From the NCBI RefSeq assembly GCF_900111145.1, contig NZ_FOIR01000002.1:744001-808000 (forward strand): a stretch of 64,000 bases of DNA, given 5' to 3'. Positions 17,813-27,085 of the stretch are shown here, one piece after another. The stretch is from Roseivirga pacifica (GTDB taxonomy: Bacteria; Bacteroidota; Bacteroidia; Cytophagales; Cyclobacteriaceae). A program made the position numbers and the translations under genes. A model generated the notes under the pieces. The model did not search any database. It saw only the letters and a program-made list of their open reading frames with translations, and had not been told where the DNA came from. The stretch's first letter is position 1; each line of letters begins with the position of its first letter.

Positions 17813-17971
17813 CTAAAGTATTATCCACATTAGCATCAGAATAATCAGGAATACGGCAACCGCAGTAATCAACTTCGACTGTTTGGGGAACTCATATTTG
17901 CAGATGGGACAAACAGTCGACTTCTTGTCAATCATCATCGCGCAATTGGGGCATTCTTTGGTTTGAGACAT
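17813..17971 (-). CDS. Small zinc-ribbon membrane protein (52 aa)
   Basis: Short reverse-strand gene. Residues 8-24 form a two-knuckle zinc ribbon, CPNC then CPIC (C8, C11, C21, C24), and residues 34-52 form one hydrophobic helix (LITAVAVFLIILMLMWIIL). The start is an ATG at 17971, with 65 bases to the divergent lipoprotein gene. Proteins of this type (zinc ribbon plus single C-terminal helix) are widespread in Bacteroidota with no known function. It is convergent with, and 7 bases from, the preceding DUF6265-like gene. Confidence 0.8.
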   Translation of the reverse strand: MSQTKECPNCAMMIDKKSTVCPICKYEFPKQSKLITAVAVFLIILMLMWIIL

Positions 17972-18036
17972 TCCGGTTGAAAATTATTTTTTAAACAAAT
18001 AATTGAATACTTTAAAGAAGCAAACAATCTAAACCT

Positions 18037-18657
18037 ATGCATCAGAACACAAAACCACAAACACTAGTGTCCAGATTATTCACTTTTTCACTGGTAATGC
18101 TTTTCGCTTACTCCTGCTCTTCCACAAGCCTTATTAACTCTTGGAAAGATCCAGACTTTACTGATAATCCGAGAAACTGGGATAAAGTATTAGTAGCAGT
18201 ACAAAGCAGCAGCGAAGGCCAGCGCAGGGTGGCCGAAGACAAGCTCGCATCAATGAGCGACAAGCTCTACCCTTCGTACAATATTTTCGCAAGTAAAACA
18301 GCCATTGCCAATGAGGACGTACTGAGAAGAAAGATAAGTGATGGCGAGTACGATGCCATTATGACCATGCGACTGCTGAACAAAGAACAGCAAGACTCTT
18401 ATGTGCCAGGCTCATATACAGGTGGATACTGGGCTTTTCACGGCCCTTATTGGGGTGCGTATTACGACCCAGGATATTACCGAAGCGACACCTACTATTC
18501 AATTGAAACACAGGTATTTTCAATCAAAGAAAATAAACTAGTTTGGTCCGGAATAAGCTCGACTGTTAATCCAACCAAGGTGGATAAAACCATTGAAGAA
18601 ATAGCGAGAAGTGTTTACAGACAAATGGTAAAAGACGGCTTTATTGAAGGTAAATAA
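18037..18657 (+). CDS. Putative DUF4136-like lipoprotein
   Basis: 206 residues. The N-terminal helix ends in a lipobox, LFAYSCSS, and mature protein starts with STSLINSWKDPDF, a beginning seen in many Bacteroidota lipoproteins. The body contains a glycine/tyrosine-rich segment (YVPGSYTGGYWAFHGPYWGAYYDPG) and ends with VDKTIEEIARSVYRQMVKDG, similar to the C-terminus of DUF4136-type proteins. Likely periplasmic or outer-membrane face; function unknown. A strong terminator follows at 18695. Confidence 0.7.
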   Translation: MHQNTKPQTLVSRLFTFSLVMLFAYSCSSTSLINSWKDPDFTDNPRNWDKVLVAVQSSSEGQRRVAEDKLASMSDKLYPSYNIFASKTAIANEDVLRRKISDGEYDAIMTMRLLNKEQQDSYVPGSYTGGYWAFHGPYWGAYYDPGYYRSDTYYSIETQVFSIKENKLVWSGISSTVNPTKVDKTIEEIARSVYRQMVKDGFIEGK

Positions 18658-18694
18658 TGTGCGATTGTTGTTAAAACGTACCTATTACTATTAT

Positions 18695-18726
18695 AAAATG
18701 CAATTAACAGAGGTTAATTGCATTTT
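18695..18726 (+). terminator. Perfect 14-bp stem terminator
   Basis: AAAATGCAATTAAC and GTTAATTGCATTTT pair perfectly around an AGAG loop, followed by ATTTATT. It ends the lipoprotein transcript and, being symmetric, may also work in reverse. Confidence 0.75.
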
Positions 18727-18744
18727 ATTTATTATTTTGTTTTC

Positions 18745-19110
18745 ATGTCGACTCCAACCCTACTTCAAATTGAGCCGGTACTACCCAGTGCCGATGTTCA
18801 ACGCGATATGGCGTGGTATCATAAATTTACCGGTTTTGAAGTACAAAGCACCGACAGAAAATACGCAGTTCTAAAACGAGGAAACCTCTTTATTCACTTA
18901 CAATGGCATGCCGATACACCTGAAGATCCATTACTTGGTGGCTCGGTAATAAAAATCTTTGTAAACGATATTAAGCCCTATTTTGACGAATTTGTTACAC
19001 GGGGAACTGTCGATAAAGAAAAGCTTCATATGCACACCCCTTGGGGCACCCACGAATTTGGCTTTTACGACTTAAATAAGAACGCTATCTTTATTGTGCA
19101 AGACGCATAA
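18745..19110 (+). CDS. VOC-family (glyoxalase/bleomycin-resistance-like) protein
   Basis: 121 residues from ATG 18745 (MSTPTLLQIEPVLPSADV); an upstream start at 18718 lies in the terminator region and is rejected. It shows the single-domain VOC pattern: IEPVLPSADVQRDMAWYHKFTGF, then YAVLKRGNLFIHLQW, and near the end GTHEFGFYDLNKNAIFI. Such dimeric proteins bind or modify small molecules, often with metal. The specific activity is not predictable. The next gene begins 1 base after its stop. Confidence 0.85.
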   Translation: MSTPTLLQIEPVLPSADVQRDMAWYHKFTGFEVQSTDRKYAVLKRGNLFIHLQWHADTPEDPLLGGSVIKIFVNDIKPYFDEFVTRGTVDKEKLHMHTPWGTHEFGFYDLNKNAIFIVQDA

Positions 19111-19111
19111 T

Positions 19112-19570
19112 ATGGATAGCAAAGCACTCATCACTCAATTTTACACGGCATTTCAACAACTAGACGCAGAAGCCATGGCTGCCTGCTATCACAAAGATGT
19201 GGTCTTTACAGACCCTGCTTTTGGCACCCTTAAAGGAACCCACGCTGCAAATATGTGGCGAATGTTATGCGCCAACCAGAAAGACAAAGGCCTAAAAGTT
19301 GAGTTTTCGCGCATCACCGACCATTCAGCCCATTGGGAAGCGCAATACATTTTTAGCAAAACAGAGAGAAAGGTCCATAACAAGATAGACGCCACTTTTG
19401 CGTTTAAAGACGGCCTGATTATCGAACACACCGATCAGTTCAACCTACACAAATGGGCCACTCAGGCCATGGGCATTCAAGGCTTTTTGCTAGGTGGAAC
19501 CGGCTTCTTCAGAAAGAAACTTCAAGCCCAGACCAACAAGCTGCTCGCGCGTTACGAGTCCTCCTTGTGA
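19112..19570 (+). CDS. NTF2-like/SnoaL-like protein
   Basis: 152 residues from ATG 19112 (MDSKALITQFYTAFQQLD). The start of the NTF2-like cone fold is clear: FYTAFQQLDAEAMAACYHKDVVFTDPAFGTLKG, then HWEAQYIFSK and FAFKDGLIIEHTDQFNLHKWATQAMG. Homologues include polyketide-cyclase-like and limonene-epoxide-hydrolase-like enzymes and many proteins of unknown role. It is cotranscribed with the VOC gene (1-base gap). Confidence 0.85.
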   Translation: MDSKALITQFYTAFQQLDAEAMAACYHKDVVFTDPAFGTLKGTHAANMWRMLCANQKDKGLKVEFSRITDHSAHWEAQYIFSKTERKVHNKIDATFAFKDGLIIEHTDQFNLHKWATQAMGIQGFLLGGTGFFRKKLQAQTNKLLARYESSL

Positions 19571-19638
19571 TTACACCATCGGTTAGTCTCACCATAAAAA
19601 GAGTCGCTAAATTCGGGTCGACTATAATAAAACCAATA

Positions 19639-21183
19639 ATGAAAAAAACAACGACACTAATGGTTGTTGCTACGTTCTTCTTGCCCCTATTGGGTATTGC
19701 GCAAGATCAGAATGTAATCGACAACATGATTAAAGAGGCGAAAGAAAACTCGCAATTGAAAGAGCTTGCCTACGAGCTGTTAGACAAAAACGGTCCTCGT
19801 TTGGTGGGTACACCACAAATGAAAAACGCTCACGATTGGGCTGTAAACAAATATGCCGACTGGGGCATTGAAGCACGTAATGAGCAGTGGGGCGAATGGC
19901 AAGGCTGGGAACGTGGCATTACGCACGTTGACCTAATTGAGCCACGTGTAAAAACTTTGGAGGCTATGCAGCTTGCGTGGAGCCCAAATATGAAAAAAGC
20001 AGTAACTGCTGAGGTTACCATGATTCCTGATGTAGCCGACAAAGCAGCTTTTGAGGCTTGGTTACCAAACGTAAAAGGTAAATTCGTATTGATCGATCCG
20101 GCACAACCAACGGGTCGCCCTGACTACAACTGGGAGAAATTCGGAACCGAAGCTTCTATTGAAAAAATGCAAGCCGAAAGACGCGAGCTTTTAGGCGAAT
20201 GGAATAATAGAATTAGAAGTACAGGCTACAACTCGCGTGAGTTGCCAGCAGTATTGGAAGAGGCTGGCGCTGCCGGAATCCTTATTTCAAACTGGTCGAG
20301 AGGCTTTGGTGTAAACAAAATTTTTGGAGCAAGAACTAAAAGTATTCCTACCATAGACATTGGATTGGAAGACTATGGCACGCTTTTCAGAATGGTAGAG
20401 CATGACGATAAACCAACTATTCGTGTAGAAGCTACTTCTAAAGACCTTGGTAAGGTGCCAACTTTTAACACAATTGCCGAAATCAAAGGAACCGAAAAAC
20501 CAGACGAGTATATTATTCTTTCTGCCCACTTCGATTCTTGGGATGGTGGAACTGGTGCAACCGATAACGGAACAGGTACATTGGTGATGATGGAAGCCAT
20601 GCGAATTCTTAAGAAGCTCTACCCTAACCCTAAGCGTACCATCTTGGTTGGTCTTTGGGGTAGCGAAGAGCAAGGCTTAAATGGTTCTAGCTCATTTGTA
20701 CAAGATAACCCAGAGGTTGTTGATGGCCTACAGGCGCTTTTCAACCAAGACAACGGAACCGGTAGAGTGGTTCGTTTGAGCGGACAAGGATTTTTGCATG
20801 CATATGAGTTTTTGCAGCGATGGATGGAGCCTGTTCCTCGTGAGATCAAAGGCGAAATTGAAACTACTTTCCCTGGTACTCCGGGTGGTGGCGGATCGGA
20901 TTACGCCTCTTTCGTGGCAGCTGGCGCGCCTGGCTTTAGCTTAAGCTCTCTTAGCTGGGACTACTTCTCTTATACTTGGCACACCAACCGCGACACTTAT
21001 GACAAAATTGTGTTTGACGATGTGCAAAGCAACGTGATCTTAACTGCCATTTTAACTTACATGGCTTCAGAAGATCCTGAGACGTTCCCACGGGACAGAG
21101 CTGTATTGCCATTGAACCCACGTACTGGTGAGTTAAGAGAGTGGCCAAGCCCAAGAAACCCTAACAGAAACGGAGGCAACTAG
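19639..21183 (+). CDS. Secreted M28-family zinc peptidase with PA domain
   Basis: 514 residues from ATG 19639 with a signal peptide ending GIAQ. A PA-like insertion (about 110-270, VKGKFVLIDPA...AGAAGILISNW) precedes the M28 peptidase core. Zinc and catalytic residues are present: His297 (SAHFDSWDGG), Asp309 (TDNGTG), Glu343-Glu344 (GSEEQG), Asp in NQDNGTG and His in WHTNRDTYD. The family contains aminopeptidases and carboxypeptidases; this one is likely periplasmic or secreted and used in peptide scavenging. A longer reading from 19453 overlaps the preceding gene and lacks signal-peptide logic. A bidirectional terminator follows. Confidence 0.93.
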   Translation: MKKTTTLMVVATFFLPLLGIAQDQNVIDNMIKEAKENSQLKELAYELLDKNGPRLVGTPQMKNAHDWAVNKYADWGIEARNEQWGEWQGWERGITHVDLIEPRVKTLEAMQLAWSPNMKKAVTAEVTMIPDVADKAAFEAWLPNVKGKFVLIDPAQPTGRPDYNWEKFGTEASIEKMQAERRELLGEWNNRIRSTGYNSRELPAVLEEAGAAGILISNWSRGFGVNKIFGARTKSIPTIDIGLEDYGTLFRMVEHDDKPTIRVEATSKDLGKVPTFNTIAEIKGTEKPDEYIILSAHFDSWDGGTGATDNGTGTLVMMEAMRILKKLYPNPKRTILVGLWGSEEQGLNGSSSFVQDNPEVVDGLQALFNQDNGTGRVVRLSGQGFLHAYEFLQRWMEPVPREIKGEIETTFPGTPGGGGSDYASFVAAGAPGFSLSSLSWDYFSYTWHTNRDTYDKIVFDDVQSNVILTAILTYMASEDPETFPRDRAVLPLNPRTGELREWPSPRNPNRNGGN

Positions 21184-21204
21184 TCTTACTCATCTGCCAA
21201 ACAT

Positions 21205-21241
21205 AAAAAAGCCCTACAACTTATAGCTGCAGGGCTTTTTT
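21205..21241. terminator. Bidirectional terminator between convergent genes
   Basis: A-run, GCCCTACAAC...GCTGCAGGGC stem with two mismatches, T-run. It separates the M28 peptidase gene (forward) from arfB (reverse). Confidence 0.8.
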
Positions 21242-21256
21242 ATGGAATAAAGACAC

Positions 21257-21679
21257 TTAAAAATCAGGCTTTCTTCTATTCGCCTTCTTCTCTCCTAGCT
21301 TCTTTTTTCCATCAATTCGTTTTTGCACAGCCGCTTTGCTAGGCTTGGTTTTCTTACGTTTTTTGGGCTCAGTAAAAGCTTTGGTAAGTATCTGCTGAAA
21401 AAGCTTTACCGTTTCTTCCTTATTCTGCAATTGCCCTCGATGCTTCTCCGAACTGATCAACAACTCTCCTTCTGAAGTAAGTTTGTTGGCCAGTTTTTGC
21501 TGTAAGCGCGTTCGCTCTTCTTCGCTCAACACTTCGGAGCTAGTTACTGCAAACCGAAGCGTCACTCGGCTCTCTGTTTTGTTTACGTTTTGCCCACCCG
21601 GACCAGAACTGCGCGAAGTTTCAAACTTCAATTCGGTACTAAAATCTCTGCTCGCTATTTCTTGTGGGTCAAACTTCAT
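21257..21679 (-). CDS. arfB: Peptidyl-tRNA hydrolase ArfB (ribosome rescue)
   Basis: 140 residues. The release-factor GGQ motif is at 28-30 (SSGPGGQNVNKTESRV), and the C-terminal tail is strongly basic (KKRKKTKPSKAAVQKRIDGKKKLGEKKANRRKPDF), the signature of the ArfB/YaeJ class that enters stalled ribosomes lacking mRNA in the A site and hydrolyses peptidyl-tRNA without codon recognition. The ATG at 21679 is preferred over an upstream TTG. It ends an operon with yaaA, 10 bases apart. Confidence 0.93.
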   Translation of the reverse strand: MKFDPQEIASRDFSTELKFETSRSSGPGGQNVNKTESRVTLRFAVTSSEVLSEEERTRLQQKLANKLTSEGELLISSEKHRGQLQNKEETVKLFQQILTKAFTEPKKRKKTKPSKAAVQKRIDGKKKLGEKKANRRKPDF

Positions 21680-21689
21680 CAACAAAAAC

Positions 21690-22466
21690 TTAAGCCTTCA
21701 ACTCCTCGCGCTTAAATACCAGCTTATTGTCAGTAGAAGATTCCTCATCGAACCAATAACCTTCGTAATCAAACCCCTTCAAGCCTGCTACATCTTCAAT
21801 GCGGTTTTTAATAATGTATTGCGCCATTAGTCCCCTCGCCTTTTTCGCGAAGAAAGATATGATCTTATACTTGTCGTTTTTGCAATCTAGGAACTCCACA
21901 TCTACCACATTAGCCTTTAAAGTAGGTCTATCAATGGCCTTAAAATATTCTTGAGAAGCCAGGTTCACCAAAGTTTTATCGCCCTGCTTTTTAAGTTCTC
22001 GGTTAATATGATTCACAATCTTGTCAGCCCAATAGTTATAGAGCGTATTGTAGTCATCAAAGGCCAAACGCGTACCCATTTCCAGTCTATAAGGCTGAAT
22101 AATATCTAGCGGACGAAGCAAACCATAAAGGCCAGAAAGAATGCGTAAATGCTCTTGAGCGTAAAGAATGTCCTCATCTGAAAGCTCTTCCGCCTCTAGT
22201 CCCACATATACATCTCCCTTAAATGCATACACCGCCTGTTTAGATAACTTTGGTGCTCTAGCCTTTGCAAACTTATTGTATCGCTGCACATTCAGTTCCG
22301 CCAGGTTCTCACTAATATCCATCAGTTGTTGAATCTCTTCAGGCGTTTTTTCCTTTAACACACCAATCAACTCAAGTGCCTCTTTTCTAAATTTTGGGTA
22401 AGAAGCTTCTTTATCGCATGGGGTTTCAAAATCGAGCGTTTTTGCAGGAGAAAGTACTAAAAGCAT
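21690..22466 (-). CDS. yaaA: Peroxide stress protein YaaA
   Basis: 258 residues from ATG 22466 (MLLVLSPAKTLDF). The family segments LSPAKTLDF, AFKGDVYVGLEA, LRILSGLYGLLRPLD, PYRLEMGTRL and LVNLASQEYFKAI are all present. YaaA binds DNA and lowers intracellular free iron during peroxide stress. It is upstream of arfB in one transcript and divergent from hrpB. Confidence 0.95.
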   Translation of the reverse strand: MLLVLSPAKTLDFETPCDKEASYPKFRKEALELIGVLKEKTPEEIQQLMDISENLAELNVQRYNKFAKARAPKLSKQAVYAFKGDVYVGLEAEELSDEDILYAQEHLRILSGLYGLLRPLDIIQPYRLEMGTRLAFDDYNTLYNYWADKIVNHINRELKKQGDKTLVNLASQEYFKAIDRPTLKANVVDVEFLDCKNDKYKIISFFAKKARGLMAQYIIKNRIEDVAGLKGFDYEGYWFDEESSTDNKLVFKREELKA

Positions 22467-22645
22467 AATGGTTTCTTGTTTCCACAAACATACTAACTCA
22501 AGCCCTATTTTGTTCGTGCTAATTATTGGTTCTTTCTATTTAGTATTGAAAGAAGTGTACAATAAATAGCTACACGATAAAACAGAGCGCTTCAGCATTC
22601 CGCAAACCCAAAACTATGTTTTAACTTCGCGACAAATTTGAGGCC

Positions 22646-25129
22646 TTGTCGTTTGATCCCTACAGCATAGATTTACCAGTTACCGAATGTATTCCTTCGG
22701 TACAAAAACATTTAGCAGCACAAAACACACTTATTGTAAACGCCCCTCCTGGCGCTGGTAAAAGTACATTATTGCCACTTGCGCTTATGGAAGAGACATG
22801 GCTGGAAGGAAAGAAAATCCTGATGCTTGAGCCACGTAGGTTGGCCGCCCGAAGTATTGCCGAGCGCATGGCCTATTTTATGGACGAAAAGGTAGGCGAA
22901 ACCATCGGCTTCCGCATCCGCTTTGACAATAAAACTTCTGACAAAACCCAAATCGAAGTAGTTACAGAAGGTATTCTCACCAGAATGATCCAGAGCGACA
23001 ATGCACTAGAAGGCGTTGGATTGGTCATCTTTGATGAGTTTCATGAGCGCAGCATTCATGCCGATGTAGCCCTTGCCCTTTGCCGCGAAGCACAGCAAGT
23101 ACTTAGGCCTGATCTTCGGATAATGATCATGTCGGCTACGCTAAATATGCCGCAGCTCACCAGCTTGCTAAAAGCACCCGCAGTTACCAGTGAGGGGCGT
23201 CAGTATCCGGTTGACGTGAAATACGAAGGCGATACCGATATTTTCGTTTTACCCGAACTCTGCGTCAAAACCATTAAAAAAGCTGCTGACAAGCATGAAG
23301 GCGATATCCTTGTTTTCCTTCCTGGGCAGGGAGAAATACTCAAAGTAGCAGGAATGCTTAAAGGCCAGCTAAAAGACTTTGCCATTCATCCACTCTATGG
23401 CAGTTTACCGCAACGGCAGCAAACCGCAGCCATTCTACCCGATAAGAACGGTAAACGTAAAGTGGTGCTTGCCACTTCAATTGCCGAGACCAGTTTAACC
23501 ATTGAAGGCATAAAAGTGGTGGTGGACAGTGGCTTTGGCCGAACCTCTAAATTCGACCCAAACTCCGGGCTTTCAAGGCTAGAAACCGTACGTATTTCGC
23601 GTGATTCGGCCGACCAACGTGCAGGTAGAGCTGGCCGTTTAAGTGAAGGTTTTTGCTATCGCATGTGGTCTGAAGTAACGCATCAGCGCTTAGCAGACAA
23701 CATAGTGCCCGAAATTTTAGAGGCCGACTTAGCCAATTTAGTACTCGATATGGCGCAATGGGGCATTGTAGATGTGCAGCAAATGACTTGGCTAACGCCA
23801 CCTCCCCGCGGCCCGCTACAGCAGGCCAACGACCTACTACATGAGCTAGAGGCCCTAGAAGATGGTCGGATTACGGCACATGGCAAAAGCATGCTGAAAC
23901 TGCCTTGCCATCCGCGTATTGCCCACATGCTTTTACTGGCAGAAGAAAGTGACCAAATTGGCTTGGCCACCGATGTTGCTGCTTTATTGGAAGAACGAGA
24001 CCCATTGGGTAAGGAAGCTGGCATAGACATTAACACCAGAATTGATGCCCTACGTGTTCACCGAAAAGAAAAGCGTGACGGGCGAAAGCTAGCGCGAATC
24101 GCCAAGATTGCAGAACAGTACCGCAGGCTCTTCGACTGGGAAGAGGAAAACGATTTTGTAGATCCGTACGAGACTGGTGTACTTTTAACATACGCTTATC
24201 CAGAACGTATTGCCTGTGCCCGCCCGGGGAACAACGCCCAATTCCAACTATCGAACGGGCGCTACGCCATGGCTGGCCACCGCGAAGATTTGGCTGCTGA
24301 GCCTTGGCTTGCCATCAGCCACATAGATGCCCGCGATGGTATGGGCAAAATATTTATGGCTTCTCCCCTAAACCCGAGAGACTTAGCACCACTGGTTAAA
24401 GAAAAAGAGGTAGTAACCTGGGACACCGAAGATGGTGGCCTTCAAGCCAACCTCAACCTGTGCATTGGCAACATTGTGTTAAAGAGTTCGCCATTGCCAG
24501 ACCCTGACCCTTCGCATTTAACGGCAGCCATTATAGATGCCATTAAAAAAGAAGGTGAACAGCTACTGGATTTTAACGAGGAAGTGGAACAATGGCAAAA
24601 CAGAGTCCTCTCGCTCCGCAAATGGAACCCCGACCAACAATGGCCAGAAGTAAGCACCGCCAGCTTATTACTAACTGCCAACGATTGGCTGAGTCCATAC
24701 CTAAACGATGTTAAAAAGCCTGCCGACCTCAAAAAGATCAATCTAAAAGAAGTACTGCAGTACAGCCTATCGGTAGAGCAACAGCAGCAATTACCGACTC
24801 TAGCACCCGAAAAGCTAGTGGTGCCAAGCGGTTCTAAGATAAAATTGATGTACCGCGCCAATGGTGAAGCGCCTGTGTTGGCCGTTCGAATTCAAGAAGT
24901 ATTTGGTCTGGCCGAAACACCAAGAATTAACAATGGCAAGCAAGCTGTGTTAATGCACCTGCTCTCCCCCGGCTTTAAACCCGTGCAGATTACAGGCGAC
25001 CTAAAGAGCTTTTGGTCCGATGCGTATTTTGAAGTACGGAAAGAACTGAAAAGGCGCTATCCAAAACATGTTTGGCCAGACGACCCATGGAATGAACCCG
25101 CTATTCGCGGAGTTAAAAGGAAAAAGTGA
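22646..25129 (+). CDS. hrpB: ATP-dependent helicase HrpB
   Basis: 827 residues beginning at a TTG (SFDPYSIDLPVTECIP), a start that matches the family's N-terminus; no ATG gives a sensible one. DEAH-box helicase motifs: GAGKST (36-41), DEFH (130-133), SATLN, and QRAGRAGR. The HrpB-specific C-terminal domain ends with KHVWPDDPWNEPA, a hallmark of the family. Its RNA substrate is not well defined. It is divergent from yaaA over 179 bases. Confidence 0.95.
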   Translation: MSFDPYSIDLPVTECIPSVQKHLAAQNTLIVNAPPGAGKSTLLPLALMEETWLEGKKILMLEPRRLAARSIAERMAYFMDEKVGETIGFRIRFDNKTSDKTQIEVVTEGILTRMIQSDNALEGVGLVIFDEFHERSIHADVALALCREAQQVLRPDLRIMIMSATLNMPQLTSLLKAPAVTSEGRQYPVDVKYEGDTDIFVLPELCVKTIKKAADKHEGDILVFLPGQGEILKVAGMLKGQLKDFAIHPLYGSLPQRQQTAAILPDKNGKRKVVLATSIAETSLTIEGIKVVVDSGFGRTSKFDPNSGLSRLETVRISRDSADQRAGRAGRLSEGFCYRMWSEVTHQRLADNIVPEILEADLANLVLDMAQWGIVDVQQMTWLTPPPRGPLQQANDLLHELEALEDGRITAHGKSMLKLPCHPRIAHMLLLAEESDQIGLATDVAALLEERDPLGKEAGIDINTRIDALRVHRKEKRDGRKLARIAKIAEQYRRLFDWEEENDFVDPYETGVLLTYAYPERIACARPGNNAQFQLSNGRYAMAGHREDLAAEPWLAISHIDARDGMGKIFMASPLNPRDLAPLVKEKEVVTWDTEDGGLQANLNLCIGNIVLKSSPLPDPDPSHLTAAIIDAIKKEGEQLLDFNEEVEQWQNRVLSLRKWNPDQQWPEVSTASLLLTANDWLSPYLNDVKKPADLKKINLKEVLQYSLSVEQQQQLPTLAPEKLVVPSGSKIKLMYRANGEAPVLAVRIQEVFGLAETPRINNGKQAVLMHLLSPGFKPVQITGDLKSFWSDAYFEVRKELKRRYPKHVWPDDPWNEPAIRGVKRKK

Positions 25130-25242
25130 GTAATTAAATTAATAAATTAAAATTTTTACATATTTATAATTTACTATATATTAATAATTACATAGTCTAA
25201 TTTATAAATATGTTATAATTCATTCCTACCTATATTGGCAAT

Positions 25243-25854
25243 ATGAGCCACATTGACAGCTACGACCACGAGTACATTGGCCACTTAGGCTACCTCCCCA
25301 TTTACCATCCTTTACAGGAAATTGAGAAGGTAAAATGGGGTGACTACGACTTTGGAGCTGATCCCACCAATTTAGTCTTAGGCGGTGGCAGTGGCGAACA
25401 CCCAGGCCTAGTGCTCCATAAACTGGAATGCTTTGCGGCCAAATTTCTGCTAGAAGCCATTACGGAGAAACAGGAAACTTCACTTAGTGATGAAGATCGT
25501 GAGTATTTAGCCGATCTGGCATATCCTAATTACACCGAAGTATTTGAGTTCTGCGAATGGCGGGTAGATGAGTTTAGCAGTTTGCATGAAATGGCGAAAA
25601 CCGGTGTAACTGGAGAGCCGCTGAAAGAAGACCAACGGGTTGAAGAGTGGCTGCTTTTAAGCATAGGCGAACTGATTCATTATTCGCTGCCCGAATTGAA
25701 CCCAGAGAAAGAAAAGCTCGACCAAATCTTTGGCCAATTCGATTTCTACCCTTTTATGGAAAATGTAAGCATCCCTCCTCCCGGTTACCCAAAGCTACGC
25801 GGCCGCTTAGTAAAAGACGGTGAAACCGTATGGGGTGTGCATCGCTTCAATTAA
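25243..25854 (+). CDS. Conserved-looking protein of unknown function
   Basis: 203 residues, no signal peptide or membrane helix, acidic, rich in Tyr/Glu. I do not recognise the family. Notable segments: HIDSYDHEYIGHLGYLPIYHP at the start, GGGSGEHPGLVLHKLECFAAKFL, CEWRVDEFSSLHEMAK and, at the end, PPPGYPKLRGRLVKDGETVWGVHRFN. The many conserved-looking His, Glu and Tyr residues would suit an enzyme or ligand-binding protein. It stands alone behind a very AT-rich 110-base promoter region. Confidence 0.7.
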   Translation: MSHIDSYDHEYIGHLGYLPIYHPLQEIEKVKWGDYDFGADPTNLVLGGGSGEHPGLVLHKLECFAAKFLLEAITEKQETSLSDEDREYLADLAYPNYTEVFEFCEWRVDEFSSLHEMAKTGVTGEPLKEDQRVEEWLLLSIGELIHYSLPELNPEKEKLDQIFGQFDFYPFMENVSIPPPGYPKLRGRLVKDGETVWGVHRFN

Positions 25855-25942
25855 GCCAAATTGTATCCACACCAAGCGCATATGCACCATTAAACAATAT
25901 TAACATGTGCAGCGAGTTCTACTTTTGAATTAATTACTATTT

Positions 25943-26863
25943 TTGATCGAAAAACAAACACTTTTGGCAGCAGACCCGAAAAAATTTAAGAAGAAAAAGA
26001 AGCTTGGTTCATACCAATACGTAAGCGTTATTTTTAGCATTACCCTTGCCCTATTTGTAATAGGTTTGTTCGGTATTTTGGTACTTCAGGCACAGCAACT
26101 TACTGCCAACATTAAATCGAATATTGAACTGCAAGTGTACCTGAATAAAGAGGTGAGTCAAAACCAGATCAATCGCATTAAGACCGAACTTGCAGGAAGC
26201 CCTTACGCCCTTAAACTCGAGGGTGAAAAGCCTACCACCTTTATATCGAAAGAAGAAGCTGCCAAAGCATTTATTGCACAAACCGGAGAAGATTTCTCTG
26301 AGTTTTTGGGTGATAACCCTTTGCGCGATGCCATAACTTTAAGAATTGCTGAAGACTATCAGAGCAATGCCAAGCTCGACAGTTTGAGCAACCGAATTGA
26401 ATCGATTAGCGGTGTTTACGAGGTTACCTATGTAGAAAACCTGGTTGACTCCATTAATAGCAACCTTACAAAAATAGGTTTGGTATTGGTAGCCATTGCG
26501 GCCATTCTCACTTTTGTGGTCATACTCCTTATCAATAACACCATCAAATTGGCACTTTTCTCTCAGCGTTTCTTAATCAGAAGCATGCAGTTAGTGGGCG
26601 CCAAAAGCAGTTTTATTCGCGGCCCTTTCCTAAAGAAATCTTTTCTGCACGGGATAATTGCCGGGCTTATTGCTTCGGCACTTCTATTTGGTTTGCTTAC
26701 ATTTGCCAACCAAAAAATCGAAGGACTTGAAAGCCTTCAAAGCCAACAGCTAATGCTCATTGTTTTTGGTGTTTTGGTTATTATTGGCGGTATTATGGCC
26801 TACTACAGTACGGCTCGTGCCATGAATAAATATTTAAAAATGTCGTTAGACGAACTCTATTAA
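25943..26863 (+). CDS. ftsX: Cell division protein FtsX
   Basis: 306 residues with the FtsX layout: a basic cytoplasmic N-terminus (KKFKKKKKLGSYQYVSV), first helix, an extracytoplasmic domain (about 48-165), then three helices. FtsX with FtsE activates peptidoglycan hydrolases during division. The start is uncertain: TTG 25943 gives MIEKQTLLAADP, but TATTTTTG at 25938-25945 fits the -7 promoter element, in which case the later TTG 25964 (LAADPKKFKKKKK) would be used. It heads the cluster ftsX-DUF3098-uppP-truB-ribF. Confidence 0.92.
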   Translation: MIEKQTLLAADPKKFKKKKKLGSYQYVSVIFSITLALFVIGLFGILVLQAQQLTANIKSNIELQVYLNKEVSQNQINRIKTELAGSPYALKLEGEKPTTFISKEEAAKAFIAQTGEDFSEFLGDNPLRDAITLRIAEDYQSNAKLDSLSNRIESISGVYEVTYVENLVDSINSNLTKIGLVLVAIAAILTFVVILLINNTIKLALFSQRFLIRSMQLVGAKSSFIRGPFLKKSFLHGIIAGLIASALLFGLLTFANQKIEGLESLQSQQLMLIVFGVLVIIGGIMAYYSTARAMNKYLKMSLDELY

Positions 26864-26866
26864 GCT

Positions 26867-27085
26867 ATGTCTGATAAAAAGAAGAACTTCGCTTTCACTA
26901 AAGAAAACTATAAATGGATGCTTATTGGCATTGGTGTTTTGTTTTTAGGATTCATCACCATGTCTTTAGATAGCACGCCACACGGACAAGGCTTTTTGGG
27001 CTTAACCCTCGGACCAATCATTATTGTAGCGGGTTTTATCATTGAGTTCTTTGCCATTTTTAAGAAGTCTAAGACAGAAGAATAA
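26867..27085 (+). CDS. DUF3098 small membrane protein
   Basis: 72 residues with two membrane helices (about 16-36 and 46-65) and the family start KKNFAFTKENYKWMLIGIGVLFLGF. DUF3098 is a Bacteroidota family routinely found between ftsX and uppP, as here. The gene starts 3 bases after ftsX and its stop overlaps the uppP start. Function unknown; likely linked to envelope assembly. Confidence 0.88.
   Translation: MSDKKKNFAFTKENYKWMLIGIGVLFLGFITMSLDSTPHGQGFLGLTLGPIIIVAGFIIEFFAIFKKSKTEE

Noticed and set aside
18644-18874. Forward 76-residue reading frame across the terminator at 18695
   Set aside because: Overlaps the VOC-family gene in another frame and includes a terminator hairpin.
19453-19638. 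Longer N-terminus for the M28 peptidase
   Set aside because: It would overlap the NTF2-like gene by 118 bases and bury the signal peptide that starts at 19639.
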